Translations under genes and position numbers: made by a program
Notes under the pieces: generated by a model
The model's database searches: none
Told to the model about the DNA's origin: nothing
The model's input: only the letters and a program-made list of their open reading frames with translations
Assembly (NCBI RefSeq): GCF_022829445.1
Contig: NZ_JAKSXY010000059.1
Coordinates: 124,001-188,000, forward strand
Reading direction: 5' to 3'
DNA from: Methylobacterium sp. J-068
Lineage (GTDB): Bacteria; Pseudomonadota; Alphaproteobacteria; Rhizobiales; Beijerinckiaceae
Length of the DNA stretch: 64,000 nucleotides
In this document: positions 18,723 to 28,871 of the stretch, piece after piece
Position numbering within the stretch: position 1 is the first letter of the stretch
Layout of the letters: each line of letters begins with the position of its first letter

Positions 18723-19951
18723 CATGAGGCGGGCGCGCTCGAGGCCATCCAGTCCAGCATGCCCGCCGCCGCCGCGCGGCCGGAGGCGAAGGCGCCCTGC
18801 AGCAGGTAGCCGCCGGTCGGCGCTTCCCAGTCCAGCATCTCGCCGGCCACGAAGGTGCCGGGCCGCCGCCGCAGCATGAAGCGCCCGTCGAGTTCCGCGA
18901 ACGCCACGCCCCCCGCCGTGGAGATCGCCCGCTCGATGGAACGCGGCGCCTCGGGGCGGAGCGGCACGGCCTTGATCAGCGCGGCCAGCGCCTCCGCCGC
19001 GACGGGAAGCGGATGGGCGGCCTCGCGCAGCAGGCCGATCCCCACGGGCGGCAGGGCCGCGTCCTTGCGCAGGCGATTGGCCAGGGACAGGCCCGGCTTC
19101 GGACGGCTCAGGGCCCGCGCGAGCGCGGCCTCGCTCAGGTCCGGCCGCAGGTCGAGGTGCAGCACCGCACCGCCCCGCTCCGTCGCCGCGCGGATGTGGC
19201 GCGAGAGGGCGTAGACGGCGCCCCCCTCGATCCCGTCGGCGCTGATCACCGCCTCGCCGCGCACGGCCGTGCCGTCGATCGCGAGCGCGATGCGCTTGAG
19301 GGGCGTGCCGGCGAACCGCTCCGCGAAGACCGGTGACCACGCCAGCGTGAAGCCCACATTGGCGGCTTCGAGCGGCGCCACCGCGACGCCCTCGCGCGCG
19401 AGAAGCGGCACCCAGGCCCCGTCCGAGCCGAGCCGGGGCCAGCTCGCGCCGCCGAGCGCCAGCAGCACCGGGCCGTGCGCGGTCTCGATCCGGCCCTCCG
19501 GCGCCTCGAACATCGCCCCCCCTCGCGCCGACCATCCGGTGAAGCGATGCCGGGTGCGGATGCGGACGCCGAGGCCGTCGAGGCGCCGGAGCCAGGCGCG
19601 CAGGAGCGGCGAGGCCTTGAAACTCTCGGGGAAGACCCGGCCGCTCGACCCGACGAAGGTCGGCTCGCCGAGCTCGTCGCACCAGCCTCGCAGGGCGTCC
19701 GGCGGGAAGGCCCCGATGGCGTCCGCGAGCACGCCGCCCCGCGGGTGATAGCGGGCCAGGAAGGCGGGCAGGGGCTCGGAATGGGTCAGGTTGAGGCCGC
19801 CGCGCCCGGCGATGAGGAACTTGCGCCCCACGCTCGGCATGCGCTCGTAGAGCGTCACGGCGTGGCCCGCCCGGGCCAGCACCTCCGCCGCCGCGAGGCC
19901 GGCGGGGCCGCCCCCGATCACGGCCGGGCCGTTCCGTTCGTTGTGAGTCAT
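18722..19951 (-). CDS. HI0933/YhiN-type NAD(P)/FAD-dependent oxidoreductase (TIGR03862 type)
   Basis: The 409-residue flavoprotein has a dinucleotide-binding fold at the N-terminus (AVIGGGPAGLAAAEVLARAG) and the subgroup signature GRKFLIAGRGGLNLTHSEP near residue 50. It ends with FVAGEMLDWEAPTGGYLLQGAFASG, the second FAD motif. The reaction is unknown; members of this family are housekeeping-type flavoproteins without a settled function. The start at 19951 (MTHNERNG) has AGGA 5 bases upstream, while a longer in-frame reading to 20032 lacks a ribosome site. It stands alone and converges on the glycine-zipper gene. Confidence 0.88.
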   Translation of the reverse strand: MTHNERNGPAVIGGGPAGLAAAEVLARAGHAVTLYERMPSVGRKFLIAGRGGLNLTHSEPLPAFLARYHPRGGVLADAIGAFPPDALRGWCDELGEPTFVGSSGRVFPESFKASPLLRAWLRRLDGLGVRIRTRHRFTGWSARGGAMFEAPEGRIETAHGPVLLALGGASWPRLGSDGAWVPLLAREGVAVAPLEAANVGFTLAWSPVFAERFAGTPLKRIALAIDGTAVRGEAVISADGIEGGAVYALSRHIRAATERGGAVLHLDLRPDLSEAALARALSRPKPGLSLANRLRKDAALPPVGIGLLREAAHPLPVAAEALAALIKAVPLRPEAPRSIERAISTAGGVAFAELDGRFMLRRRPGTFVAGEMLDWEAPTGGYLLQGAFASGRAAAAGMLDWMASSAPAS

Positions 19952-20139
19952 GCGTCCTGGGAAGCCGCCGCGCGGCATCCCTGTCAAGCGCGTCCGGCCC
20001 CTGCCCTTGATTCGCCGGAGTGTCGGTGCCAAGTGCCGCTCATCGGCTGCGGGCCCCTCTGGCGGGATGCTGCGTGATGCATTCCGTGATGTCGGAGCCG
20101 ATGCTTTCTCTCCTCAAGAAGCATCGACGGTCCTGCGTC

Positions 20140-21183
20140 ATGGTTGATCTTTTGTATTACGAGTGGCTCGGCAAGCCGGTCTGGATGTGGCTCGGGTTCC
20201 ACGCCCTGGTCGCGGGGCTGCTGGCCTTCGATCTCGGGCTGCTGCACCGGGACAAGGAGCACGAGATCGGGGTGAAGGAGAGCCTTCTCCTCACCGCCTT
20301 CTACTTCACCCTCGGCATGATTTTCGGCGGCTGGGTCTGGTGGGTGCTCGGGCCCCAGGCGGGCCAGGAATACGTGGCCGGCCTCGTGGTCGAGAAGTCG
20401 CTGTCGATGGACAACGTCTTCGTCATCGCGGTCATCCTCACCGCGCTCAACATCCCGCGCGCCGCGCAGCACCGGGTGCTGGTCTGGGGCATCCTCGCCG
20501 CCGTGCTGCTGCGCGGGCTGATGATCGGCCTCGGCGCGGCCCTGGTGCATCAGGCCGCCTGGGTGCTCTCGATCTTCGCCGCCTTCCTCATCTTCGCCGG
20601 CCTGAAGATGCTGGTCTCGAAGGAGGAGGAGCCGGGCGACATCCGCGAGAACCGGGCCGTGCGCTTCCTGCAGCGGGCCCTGCGCATCACGCCCACCCTG
20701 CACGGGCAGCGCTTCGTCGTGCGCAAGCCCGACCCCAAGACGGGCAAGTCCGCGATCTGGCTGACCCCGCTCGCCCTGGCCCTGATCCTCGTCAACGGCG
20801 CCGACGTGATCTTCGCCGTCGACAGCGTGCCGGCGATCTTCGCCATCACCACCGACACCTTCGTGGTCTACACCTCGAACATCTTCGCGATCCTGGGCCT
20901 GCGCGCGCTCTACTTCGCGCTGGCCGCGATGGTGGACCGGTTCGCCTACCTCAAGACGGCGCTCGCCCTCATCCTGATCTTCATCGGCGGCAAGATCGTG
21001 GTGGCCGACACCTTCGGCCTCGTCCACGTGCCGCCGTGGGTCTCGCTCGCCGTCACCGTGATCTTCCTGGTCGCCGGTGTCAGCTACAGCCTGTGGCGCA
21101 CGCGGGGCGCGGTGGCGGAGGAGGCGCCCGCGCAAGGACACACGCACACGCGAGGGCACGAGGCGGTCCAGCACCGGGCCTGA
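20140..21183 (+). CDS. TerC/Alx-family membrane protein
   Basis: The 347-residue integral membrane protein has about nine helices. The TerC family signatures are present: FGGWVWW near 65, KSLSMDNVFVIAVIL near 88, HRVLVWGILAAVLLRG near 112 and PLALALILVNGADVIFAVDS near 212, followed by ITTDTFVVYTSNIFAILGLR. Conserved acidic residues in the membrane are thought to handle metal ions; E. coli Alx exports manganese, and TerC-type proteins help insert metals into exported enzymes (established for some members). The His-rich end (QGHTHTRGHEAVQH) fits metal binding. The start at 20140 (MVDLLYYEWLG) is preferred over open frame to 20020. I looked for a yybP-ykoY riboswitch upstream and did not find one. 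Confidence 0.88.
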   Translation: MVDLLYYEWLGKPVWMWLGFHALVAGLLAFDLGLLHRDKEHEIGVKESLLLTAFYFTLGMIFGGWVWWVLGPQAGQEYVAGLVVEKSLSMDNVFVIAVILTALNIPRAAQHRVLVWGILAAVLLRGLMIGLGAALVHQAAWVLSIFAAFLIFAGLKMLVSKEEEPGDIRENRAVRFLQRALRITPTLHGQRFVVRKPDPKTGKSAIWLTPLALALILVNGADVIFAVDSVPAIFAITTDTFVVYTSNIFAILGLRALYFALAAMVDRFAYLKTALALILIFIGGKIVVADTFGLVHVPPWVSLAVTVIFLVAGVSYSLWRTRGAVAEEAPAQGHTHTRGHEAVQHRA

Positions 21184-21206
21184 TCGGGGGCGGACCTCCC
21201 GCGTCG

Positions 21207-21962
21207 TCACGGCCTCGGCAGGGCCGCGATCAGGTCCCGCAGGGTGGTGATCGTCGAGGCATCGGCGACGCCGTCGACGCGGGCGGGGCGGAAGTGGCGC
21301 TGGAACGCCGTCACCACCGCGCCCGTGCGGTCGTCGAAGCGGCCCGTCACCGGAACATCGTAGCCATACAGCGCGAACATCGCCTGGAGTGCCTCGATCG
21401 GCGGCCCGGCATCCCCGCGCGCGAAGAACCGCCCGTCCCGGATCGGGGCGGGGGGCACCCAGTGGCCGAGCCCCGCGCGCGCGAGCCTGTCCCAGGGGAA
21501 ATGCTCACCGGGGTCCTCCTTGCGCTCGGGCGCGATGTCGGAATGAGCCAGCACCCGGTGCGGGGCGATGCGCCAGCGCTGCGCGAGATCGGCGCAGAGG
21601 GCGATCACGGCCTCGACCTGGGCCTGCGGGTAAGGGGGCAGCCCGCCCACGTGGCCCCCATTGACGATCTCGACCCCGAGCGAGCGCGAATTCACGTCCG
21701 TGATCCCGGCCCAGGAGGCTTGGCCCGCATGCCAGGCCCGGCGCCCCTCGGGCACCATCTGCACCACGCGCCCGTCCTCCAGCACCACGTAATGGGCCGA
21801 GACCTCCGCCACCGGGTTGGCGAGGCGCTGGAGCGCGGCGGCCGCGCTCTCCATGCCCGTGTAGTGCAGGATCAGCAGGTCGACCGGGCCGGCGCGGCGC
21901 TCGCCGTGGTTCGGCGAGGGGTGGACGCTGGTGGCGACGGGGCTCTCGGCGTCGGGCTTCAT
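21207..21962 (-). CDS. ampD: AmpD-like N-acetylmuramoyl-L-alanine amidase with peptidoglycan-binding domain
   Basis: The 251-residue protein has an amidase_2 domain, with LLILHYTGM near residue 30 (first zinc His), HYVVLEDGRVVQMVPE near 57, GVEIVNGGH near 95 and VLAHSDIAPERKEDPGEHF near 138 (second His and catalytic Lys region). A C-terminal three-helix peptidoglycan-binding segment follows (residues 185-250, TGRFDDRTGAVVTAFQRHFRP). It cleaves the amide between muramic acid and L-Ala in recycled muropeptides. No signal peptide is seen, as for cytoplasmic AmpD. It overlaps the preceding TerB/DnaJ gene by four bases (ATGA), so the two are translationally coupled. Confidence 0.92.
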   Translation of the reverse strand: MKPDAESPVATSVHPSPNHGERRAGPVDLLILHYTGMESAAAALQRLANPVAEVSAHYVVLEDGRVVQMVPEGRRAWHAGQASWAGITDVNSRSLGVEIVNGGHVGGLPPYPQAQVEAVIALCADLAQRWRIAPHRVLAHSDIAPERKEDPGEHFPWDRLARAGLGHWVPPAPIRDGRFFARGDAGPPIEALQAMFALYGYDVPVTGRFDDRTGAVVTAFQRHFRPARVDGVADASTITTLRDLIAALPRP

Positions 21963-22684
21963 CGGATGCTCCGCTCGGCGCCGATCCGGTCATAGGCGGC
22001 GTTGATGGCGGCGAGCCGGCGCGTGGCGATGGCGACCGCTTCCGGCGGCAGGCCCCGGGCGATGGCCCGGTCCGGATGGTTCTCCATCACCAAGGCGCGG
22101 TGGGCCGCCTTGAGGGCGGCGTCGTCGACATCGTGGTCGAGGCCGAGCACGAGGTAGGGGTCGTCGGAGAGCCGGACGTGGCGGGCGGCGATGCGCCGGA
22201 AGGCGGCCTCGTCGTAGCCGAAGGTCTCGGCGACGGCGCGCAGGTAGCGCTCCTCCGCCTCGTGGATGGCCCCGTCCGCCTTGGCGATGTGGAACAGGCC
22301 GTCGAGCACGTCCTCCAGGAGGGCCGGCTCGTCGTGGAAGGTGTGGGCCAATTGCCGGGCATAGGCCTCGAAGCCGCTCGCGGTGCCCTTGGCGAGGTCG
22401 AACAGGCGCTGAACGCCGGGCCGGGCGCGCTCGTCCACCTGCACCACCTTGGCGAAGGCCTCGACCTCGGCCGGCGTCACCACGCCGTCGGACTTCGCCA
22501 TCTTGGCCGCCAGCGCCACGAGGCCGGTGGTGAAGACCACATCGCGCGGGGTGGCGCCGAACAGCGCCCCCTCGCGGTCCACCAGGAAGTGGCCCGCGAC
22601 CCCGCCGACGAGGCCGCCCAGGGGGCCGCCGATCGCCAGCCCGAGGCCGGCGCCCCCGAGCTTGCCCCAGATCCCCACGCTCAT
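21959..22684 (-). CDS. TerB/DjlA-type co-chaperone with C-terminal J domain
   Basis: In the 241 residues an N-terminal glycine-rich membrane-associating segment (GAGLGLAIGGPLGGLVGGVAG) is followed by a TerB-like all-helical domain (residues 45-150, with AKADGAIHEAEERYL). A C-terminal J domain (170-235) follows, whose HPD motif is in VMENHPDRAIARGLP. This order matches DjlA, a membrane-tethered partner of DnaK. It is coupled by a four-base overlap to the ampD-like gene downstream, an arrangement that suggests a link between envelope recycling and chaperone function (inference). Confidence 0.88.
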   Translation of the reverse strand: MSVGIWGKLGGAGLGLAIGGPLGGLVGGVAGHFLVDREGALFGATPRDVVFTTGLVALAAKMAKSDGVVTPAEVEAFAKVVQVDERARPGVQRLFDLAKGTASGFEAYARQLAHTFHDEPALLEDVLDGLFHIAKADGAIHEAEERYLRAVAETFGYDEAAFRRIAARHVRLSDDPYLVLGLDHDVDDAALKAAHRALVMENHPDRAIARGLPPEAVAIATRRLAAINAAYDRIGAERSIR

Positions 22685-22842
22685 CGGGACGCCCCGCGGG
22701 CACTGGGATCGGTCGTGAGAACGTGGCGGTGCATGGGGGATTCTGGAGCGATTCGGTGTCGGGGCGAAACGAAGCGCGTCCTTACACCGGACGGCTCCGT
22801 TTCGGCCAACGCCGTTTCGAGGATCGGGATCAGCGGTGGGGA

Positions 22843-24248
<1,406 letters not shown>

Positions 24249-25787
24249 ATGCGCCTGAGCGTTCGCCTCGACGGGCGCGTGCCCCGCCGCTGGCACCTCC
24301 GGCTGATCGAACGCATCGTGCGCCAGTCCGGCATGCCGGTGTCCGTCGAGGCGACGCCGGGACCCGGCGCCCTGCCGAGCAATGCGGCGTTGCTGTTCCG
24401 GCTCGAGGCGATGCTGCGTCGCCTCCCCGCGAACGGCCCCTCCGCGCCGATCGCCCGCACGGAACTCGATGCCGTGACGGTCCGGGACGGCGCGCTGCCC
24501 GATCTCATCCTCGACCTCTGCGGTGACGTCGAGGGCGGGCCGAACGCGCGCGTCTGGCGCGTGGCCTATGACGGCGTTCCCGGAGAGGCGGCCCTGCTCG
24601 CCGCCCTGCTCGCCGGGCGGATGCCGATCGTCACGCTCACCGAGAACGGCCGGAGCCTGGCGTCGGGCCGCATCGGGACGGAGGCGCGCGGCATCATGCT
24701 CACGGCCTTCGAGGATTCCCTCGTTCGCACCATGAGCCTGATCCTGGCCGCTCTCGCCGGTCCGGGGCCGCGCCTCGCGCAGGACACGATCCTCGTGGGC
24801 GGGATGCGGGCGAGGGCCGGGCAGGCGGAGGGCTTCTCGGCATGGGACCTCGGCGCCCGTGCGGCGCGCCTGGGCTCCCGGATGGTGGCGCGCCGGCTTC
24901 GGGCTCTCTGCATCCGGGATCAGCATTGGCGCGTCGGCTGGCGCAGGCTCTCCGGACCCGATCTCGTCGATCTGCGCGCGCATCCGGAATCCGGCTGGCA
25001 CGCCCTGCGGGACGATGGCTTGCGCTTCTACGCCGACCCGTTCCCCATCGCGGATGCCGATGGCACGGTGCTGTTCGTGGAGGACTATGTCTACGGCCAG
25101 GAAAAGGGCCTGATCTCGGCCGTCCGCTTCGGTCCCGATGGACCGGTCGGCACGCCGGTCCCGGTTCTCGAAGCCGCGCATCACCTGTCCTACCCCTTCG
25201 TCTTCGCGCAGGACGGTGCGTATTGGATGGTTCCCGAGAGCGGCACCACCGGAACCCTCGACCTCTACCGCTCCACGGCGTTTCCCGGAGGATGGATCAA
25301 GGACTCGACCCTGATCGCGGGGCTGAACGCCAGTGATCCGACTCTGCTCAAGCAGGGCGAGCGCTGGTGGCTGTTCGCCTCGGTGCGGGATGATGGCGAG
25401 CGGGACGGACCCTTCGAGGCCTGGGGGTCCTACTCGGACAGCCTGCATCTCTGGTCCGCCCCGGATTTTCGCGGACCCTGGACGGCGCACGCGAGGAACC
25501 CGGTCCTGATCGATATCGCGTCCGCGCGCTCGGGCGGCCGGATCATCGCGCGCGCGGGAGCCCTCATCCGACCGGTTCAGGATTGCCGCACCCGTTATGG
25601 CGGGGCGCTCGGGCTCGCGCGGATCGAGCGCCTGGACGAGGCCGGCTACGTGCAGCGGGTGGAGACCGTCCTGCGGCCCGGACCCCGGTTTCCGGGCCAT
25701 GGCCTCCACACCCTCAACCGCGCGCGGGACCTCGAATTCATCGACGGGGCGGGCCGGGTGCGTCGGCGCTTCGAAACCTGGACCTGA
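24249..25787 (+). CDS. GINT1-like family protein (glucosamine inositolphosphorylceramide transferase-type domain)
   Basis: The 512-residue protein has two parts. Residues 1-200 resemble a formyltransferase-like or Rossmann region (PDLILDLCGDVEG, then YDGVPGEAALLAALLAGRMP) without a clear catalytic triad. Residues 215-505 form a five-bladed propeller-like domain (HWRVGWRRL, YADPFPIADADGTVLFVEDY, LSYPFVFAQDGAYWMVPESG, LNASDPTLLKQGERWWLFAS). This second part resembles the N-terminal domain of plant GINT1, also found in bacterial polysaccharide loci. A role in glycan or glycolipid assembly is likely but unproven. The start at 24249 is the first ATG that gives a compact N-terminus. It leads a co-directional run of five genes and is separated from the next by 169 bases. 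Confidence 0.65.
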   Translation: MRLSVRLDGRVPRRWHLRLIERIVRQSGMPVSVEATPGPGALPSNAALLFRLEAMLRRLPANGPSAPIARTELDAVTVRDGALPDLILDLCGDVEGGPNARVWRVAYDGVPGEAALLAALLAGRMPIVTLTENGRSLASGRIGTEARGIMLTAFEDSLVRTMSLILAALAGPGPRLAQDTILVGGMRARAGQAEGFSAWDLGARAARLGSRMVARRLRALCIRDQHWRVGWRRLSGPDLVDLRAHPESGWHALRDDGLRFYADPFPIADADGTVLFVEDYVYGQEKGLISAVRFGPDGPVGTPVPVLEAAHHLSYPFVFAQDGAYWMVPESGTTGTLDLYRSTAFPGGWIKDSTLIAGLNASDPTLLKQGERWWLFASVRDDGERDGPFEAWGSYSDSLHLWSAPDFRGPWTAHARNPVLIDIASARSGGRIIARAGALIRPVQDCRTRYGGALGLARIERLDEAGYVQRVETVLRPGPRFPGHGLHTLNRARDLEFIDGAGRVRRRFETWT

Positions 25788-25956
25788 GCGATCGCGGCCG
25801 AGCGAATCTACAACACTACGTGATCGCGCCGTATTTCATCCCGTTCGCGGAACAAAATGTCGCGCCTTCGCTTAAGCCAGCGCTCGACGGGAAGGAGGCG
25901 CCACGCTGTCCTTCTCCGGCTCGTCCCTTGTCATGCAAGCATATCCGGAAGGTCCC

Positions 25957-27282
25957 ATGGCCGAGCCGATCTCCAGTGGCGCCGCGGTGATGCGCACGCC
26001 CTCCACGCAGGTTCTGCGCGGTCTGGATGCCCTCAATTTCTTCCTCGCGGATGTCCGTGACGGGCTCGGGCCCTACCTCGCCATCTATCTCATCGCGGTT
26101 CGGGGGCCCGACCAGGGCTGGAACGAGGCTACGACCGGCCTGATCATGACCATCGCGGGCCTCGCGGGTCTAATCGCGCAGACTCCCGCCGGCGCGCTCA
26201 TCGACCGGACCAACGCCAAGCGTGCCGTCGTGATCACGGCGGCGGTCGCGGTGACGCTGAGCTGCCTCGTGCTGCCCTTCATCGCGAACTTCTACCTGGT
26301 GGCCGCCACGCAGTCGGTGGCCGGCATCGCCGGGGCGATCTTCCCGCCCGCGCTCGCGGCCATCACGCTCGGTGTGGTGGGGCCGAAGATGTTCGCCAAG
26401 CGCATCGGCCGGAACGAGGGCTTCAACCACGCCGGCAACGCCGTCTCGGCGGCGATCGCGGGCGGAACGGCCTATTTCTTCGGGCCGATCGTGGTGTTCT
26501 GGCTGATGGGCCTGCTGGCGTTCTGCAGCATCGGCGCCATGCTGATGGTGCCGGCGAACGCCATCGACGACGATCTCGCGCGCGGCCTCGACCAGACCGA
26601 AACCGAGGCCAGGACCGATGGGCAGGAGGAGCCGTCGGGCTTCACGACGCTGCTCAAGAACAAGTATCTGATGCTGTTCGCGGTGCTGGCGGCCCTGTTC
26701 CACCTCTCGAACGCCGCGATGCTGACCTCCGTCGGCCAGCTGCTGACGAAGCTGGCGGGGAAGGACAACGCGACCTCCCTCATCGCGATCTGCATCGTGG
26801 CGGCGCAGTGCGTGATGGTGCCGGTCGCGGTGTTCGTCGGGGCGAGGGCCGATGCGATCGGGCGCAAGCCGATCTTCCTCGCGGCCTTCGGTGTCCTGGC
26901 GATCCGTGGCGTGCTCTACACCCTGTCGGACAATCCGTTCTACCTCGTCGGCGTGCAGCTCCTCGACGGCATCGGCGCCGGCATCTACGGCGCCCTGTTT
27001 CCCGTGATCGTGGCTGACCTGACGCGGGGAACAGGACGCTTCAACGTCTCGCAAGGCGCCGTCGCCACGGCCCAGAGCCTGGGCGCGGCGCTCAGCGCGA
27101 CGCTCGCCGGCGTGATCATCGTCTCGGCCGGCTATTCCACCGCCTTCCTGGCGCTGGCCGCCATCGCGGCGGCGGGCTTCGCCATCTACCTCTTCGCGAT
27201 GCCGGAGACGCGGGGCTTCGAGCCGGGCCGGTCCGACGCCGATGGCGGCGGTCTCCCCTCGGTGCCGGTCCCGGCGGTCTGA
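25957..27282 (+). CDS. Major facilitator superfamily permease
   Basis: A 441-residue transporter with 12 predicted helices. The loop after helix 2 carries GALIDRTNAKRAVVI, the MFS D-R motif, and the mirrored loop in the second half reads GARADAIGRKPIF. The N-terminus FFLADVRDGLGPYLAIYL and the polar EGFNHAGNAVSAAIAGG helix define a subgroup I recognise as uncharacterised MFS, without known substrate. A charged central loop (residues 185-220) separates the halves. The start at 25957 has GGAAGG six bases upstream. The metallophosphoesterase gene begins 25 bases after its stop, so cotranscription is likely. Confidence 0.85.
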   Translation: MAEPISSGAAVMRTPSTQVLRGLDALNFFLADVRDGLGPYLAIYLIAVRGPDQGWNEATTGLIMTIAGLAGLIAQTPAGALIDRTNAKRAVVITAAVAVTLSCLVLPFIANFYLVAATQSVAGIAGAIFPPALAAITLGVVGPKMFAKRIGRNEGFNHAGNAVSAAIAGGTAYFFGPIVVFWLMGLLAFCSIGAMLMVPANAIDDDLARGLDQTETEARTDGQEEPSGFTTLLKNKYLMLFAVLAALFHLSNAAMLTSVGQLLTKLAGKDNATSLIAICIVAAQCVMVPVAVFVGARADAIGRKPIFLAAFGVLAIRGVLYTLSDNPFYLVGVQLLDGIGAGIYGALFPVIVADLTRGTGRFNVSQGAVATAQSLGAALSATLAGVIIVSAGYSTAFLALAAIAAAGFAIYLFAMPETRGFEPGRSDADGGGLPSVPVPAV

Positions 27283-27307
27283 GCCGAATCGCGACGGAAT
27301 CCCCCGC

Positions 27308-28642
27308 ATGTCCGACGTCGAACGCGCCCCAACCGTCGAACGCGCCGAGGCGCTCGTCGAGCCCCTGGTGTTCCTGCATGTCGGCGATCTGCACCTGACG
27401 ACGCCGACCGCGCAGAACGCCCGGGACTTCCGCGCGATCCTCGCGCAGATCGACGGGATCGGGTCGAAGAGCCTGTTCGACTTCGTCTACCTGCCCGGCG
27501 ACCTCGCGGAGAACGGCTGCGCCTCGGAATACACCGAGCTGGCCGCCGCCCTCGACGCGCATCGCGATCTTCCGATCCGCCTGATACCCGGCGACCACGA
27601 CCGCCAGCTCGGGCGGATGGACGACTTTCAGGCGTTTTACGATCATCTCGTGGCGTCCCGAAAGCTGACGCCCCCGATGGAATGGGTGCTGGATCAGCCG
27701 CCGCTCGTCTGCCCCCTCCCGCCGGCCCCGGAGATCTGGCCGCCCCGGACGATCCTCCATTATTGTGCGTCCGAGGATATCCGGGGCATTCGTTGCCTGT
27801 TCCTCGACATCGTCAGCCCCGGCTACGGTCAGAAGGGCATCGGCCTCGATTTCCGGCTCGGCCGCGAGCAGACCCTCTGGCTGAACGACCAGATCCGGAC
27901 GGCGGCGGACAAGAACATCCCCGTCGCGGTCTTCATGCACGCCTATCCCGACGACCTGCGCGAGCCGGACGACCGGCTCGACATCGGCGGCCTGTTCTGG
28001 GAAGCGGGCATACGCCTCGTGGAGATGGGGCACACCCATTACAACGAACTCGCCCATGACGGGCACACCCTCTATGCCGCCGCGCGCTCGGTGGGCCAGA
28101 ACGAGGACGGCTCGGTCGGCTACGCGGTCTCGGCCATCGACGGGCCTGTGACGAGCTGGCGCTTCAAGGCCCTCGACCGGGCCTGGCCGTTCGTGCTGAT
28201 CACCAGCCCGGCCGATCGGCGCGTGGCGACGCGTCCCGCCACCACGGAGAATGCCGGCATGGTCGGAGACGGACGCGGCCGGATCAGGGTCCGCGCCGTG
28301 GTGCTCTCGGACGTGCCGCCGCAATACGTCCATTGCCGCGCCGGGACGGGCGCGTGGCACCCGATGGAGCGCGTGACCGGGCGGGTCTACGAGGCGTGGC
28401 TTCCCTGGCCGAAGGAGGCCCGCCGCATCCAGGTCGAAGCCGTTCATCCGGATTGGCGCGGGCACGGTCCGGACCTCGTCGATACCGACGTGATCGAGCC
28501 GGTGATCGTCTTCGACGACCCCGAGAGCGGCCCCCCGATCCCGGAAAAGCCCGGCAGCGACGTGCCGAATATCGGCGCATGGATCCAGAAGGGCGTGCGC
28601 GGCGACCAGCTCGGGCCCAACCGCCACGGCCGCAAGTGGTGA
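27308..28642 (+). CDS. Calcineurin-like metallophosphoesterase
   Basis: The 444-residue protein has all five metallophosphoesterase motifs: VGDLHL near residue 25 (D-x-H), LPGDLAENG near 64 (GD), PGDHDRQ near 97 (GNHD variant with Asp instead of Asn), MHAYPDD near 214 (metal His) and GHTHYNE near 240 (GHxH). A C-terminal region of about 170 residues has a beta-sandwich look and may position the substrate. No signal peptide is seen. The substrate could be a cyclic nucleotide, phospholipid or other phosphodiester. The gene lies immediately downstream of an MFS gene and upstream of an ArsB/NhaD-like permease, but that context does not reveal the substrate. Confidence 0.87.
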   Translation: MSDVERAPTVERAEALVEPLVFLHVGDLHLTTPTAQNARDFRAILAQIDGIGSKSLFDFVYLPGDLAENGCASEYTELAAALDAHRDLPIRLIPGDHDRQLGRMDDFQAFYDHLVASRKLTPPMEWVLDQPPLVCPLPPAPEIWPPRTILHYCASEDIRGIRCLFLDIVSPGYGQKGIGLDFRLGREQTLWLNDQIRTAADKNIPVAVFMHAYPDDLREPDDRLDIGGLFWEAGIRLVEMGHTHYNELAHDGHTLYAAARSVGQNEDGSVGYAVSAIDGPVTSWRFKALDRAWPFVLITSPADRRVATRPATTENAGMVGDGRGRIRVRAVVLSDVPPQYVHCRAGTGAWHPMERVTGRVYEAWLPWPKEARRIQVEAVHPDWRGHGPDLVDTDVIEPVIVFDDPESGPPIPEKPGSDVPNIGAWIQKGVRGDQLGPNRHGRKW

Positions 28643-28757
28643 GCGGCCGATCCACCCTCGACCTGTCATCCGATGGTGGGGCTGCGGAATCGGCGCGAGA
28701 GCGCACGAGACAGCAGGGCATCGCAGGCGTGATCCGACCCGACCGGGCCGGGCACAA

Positions 28758-28833
28758 GATCGCTCAGCCCGCGCGGCGCCTGGGCGAAGGCCAAAGCCGC
28801 CATCCCGAAGGGATCGACCGGATTTGGGATGAG
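28758..28833 (+). repeat. Dispersed palindromic repeat, copy A
   Basis: The 76 bases are nearly identical to 42612-42687. The 3' half folds: ATCCC-GAA-GGGAT as inner stem. It begins GATCGCTCAGCCCGCGCGGC and ends ACCGGATTTGGGATGAG. It lies between the metallophosphoesterase and the ArsB/NhaD-like gene, 38 bases before the latter's start, so it could influence that gene's expression. Confidence 0.9.
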
Positions 28834-28871
28834 ACGACGCGCGCTCGACGGGCGCCGGGGGAGACCGAGAC

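Noticed and set aside
20033..20139. Possible yybP-ykoY (manganese) riboswitch before terC
   Set aside because: The conserved aptamer sequences are missing; only a weak 6-base ATGCTT/AAGCAT hairpin was seen.
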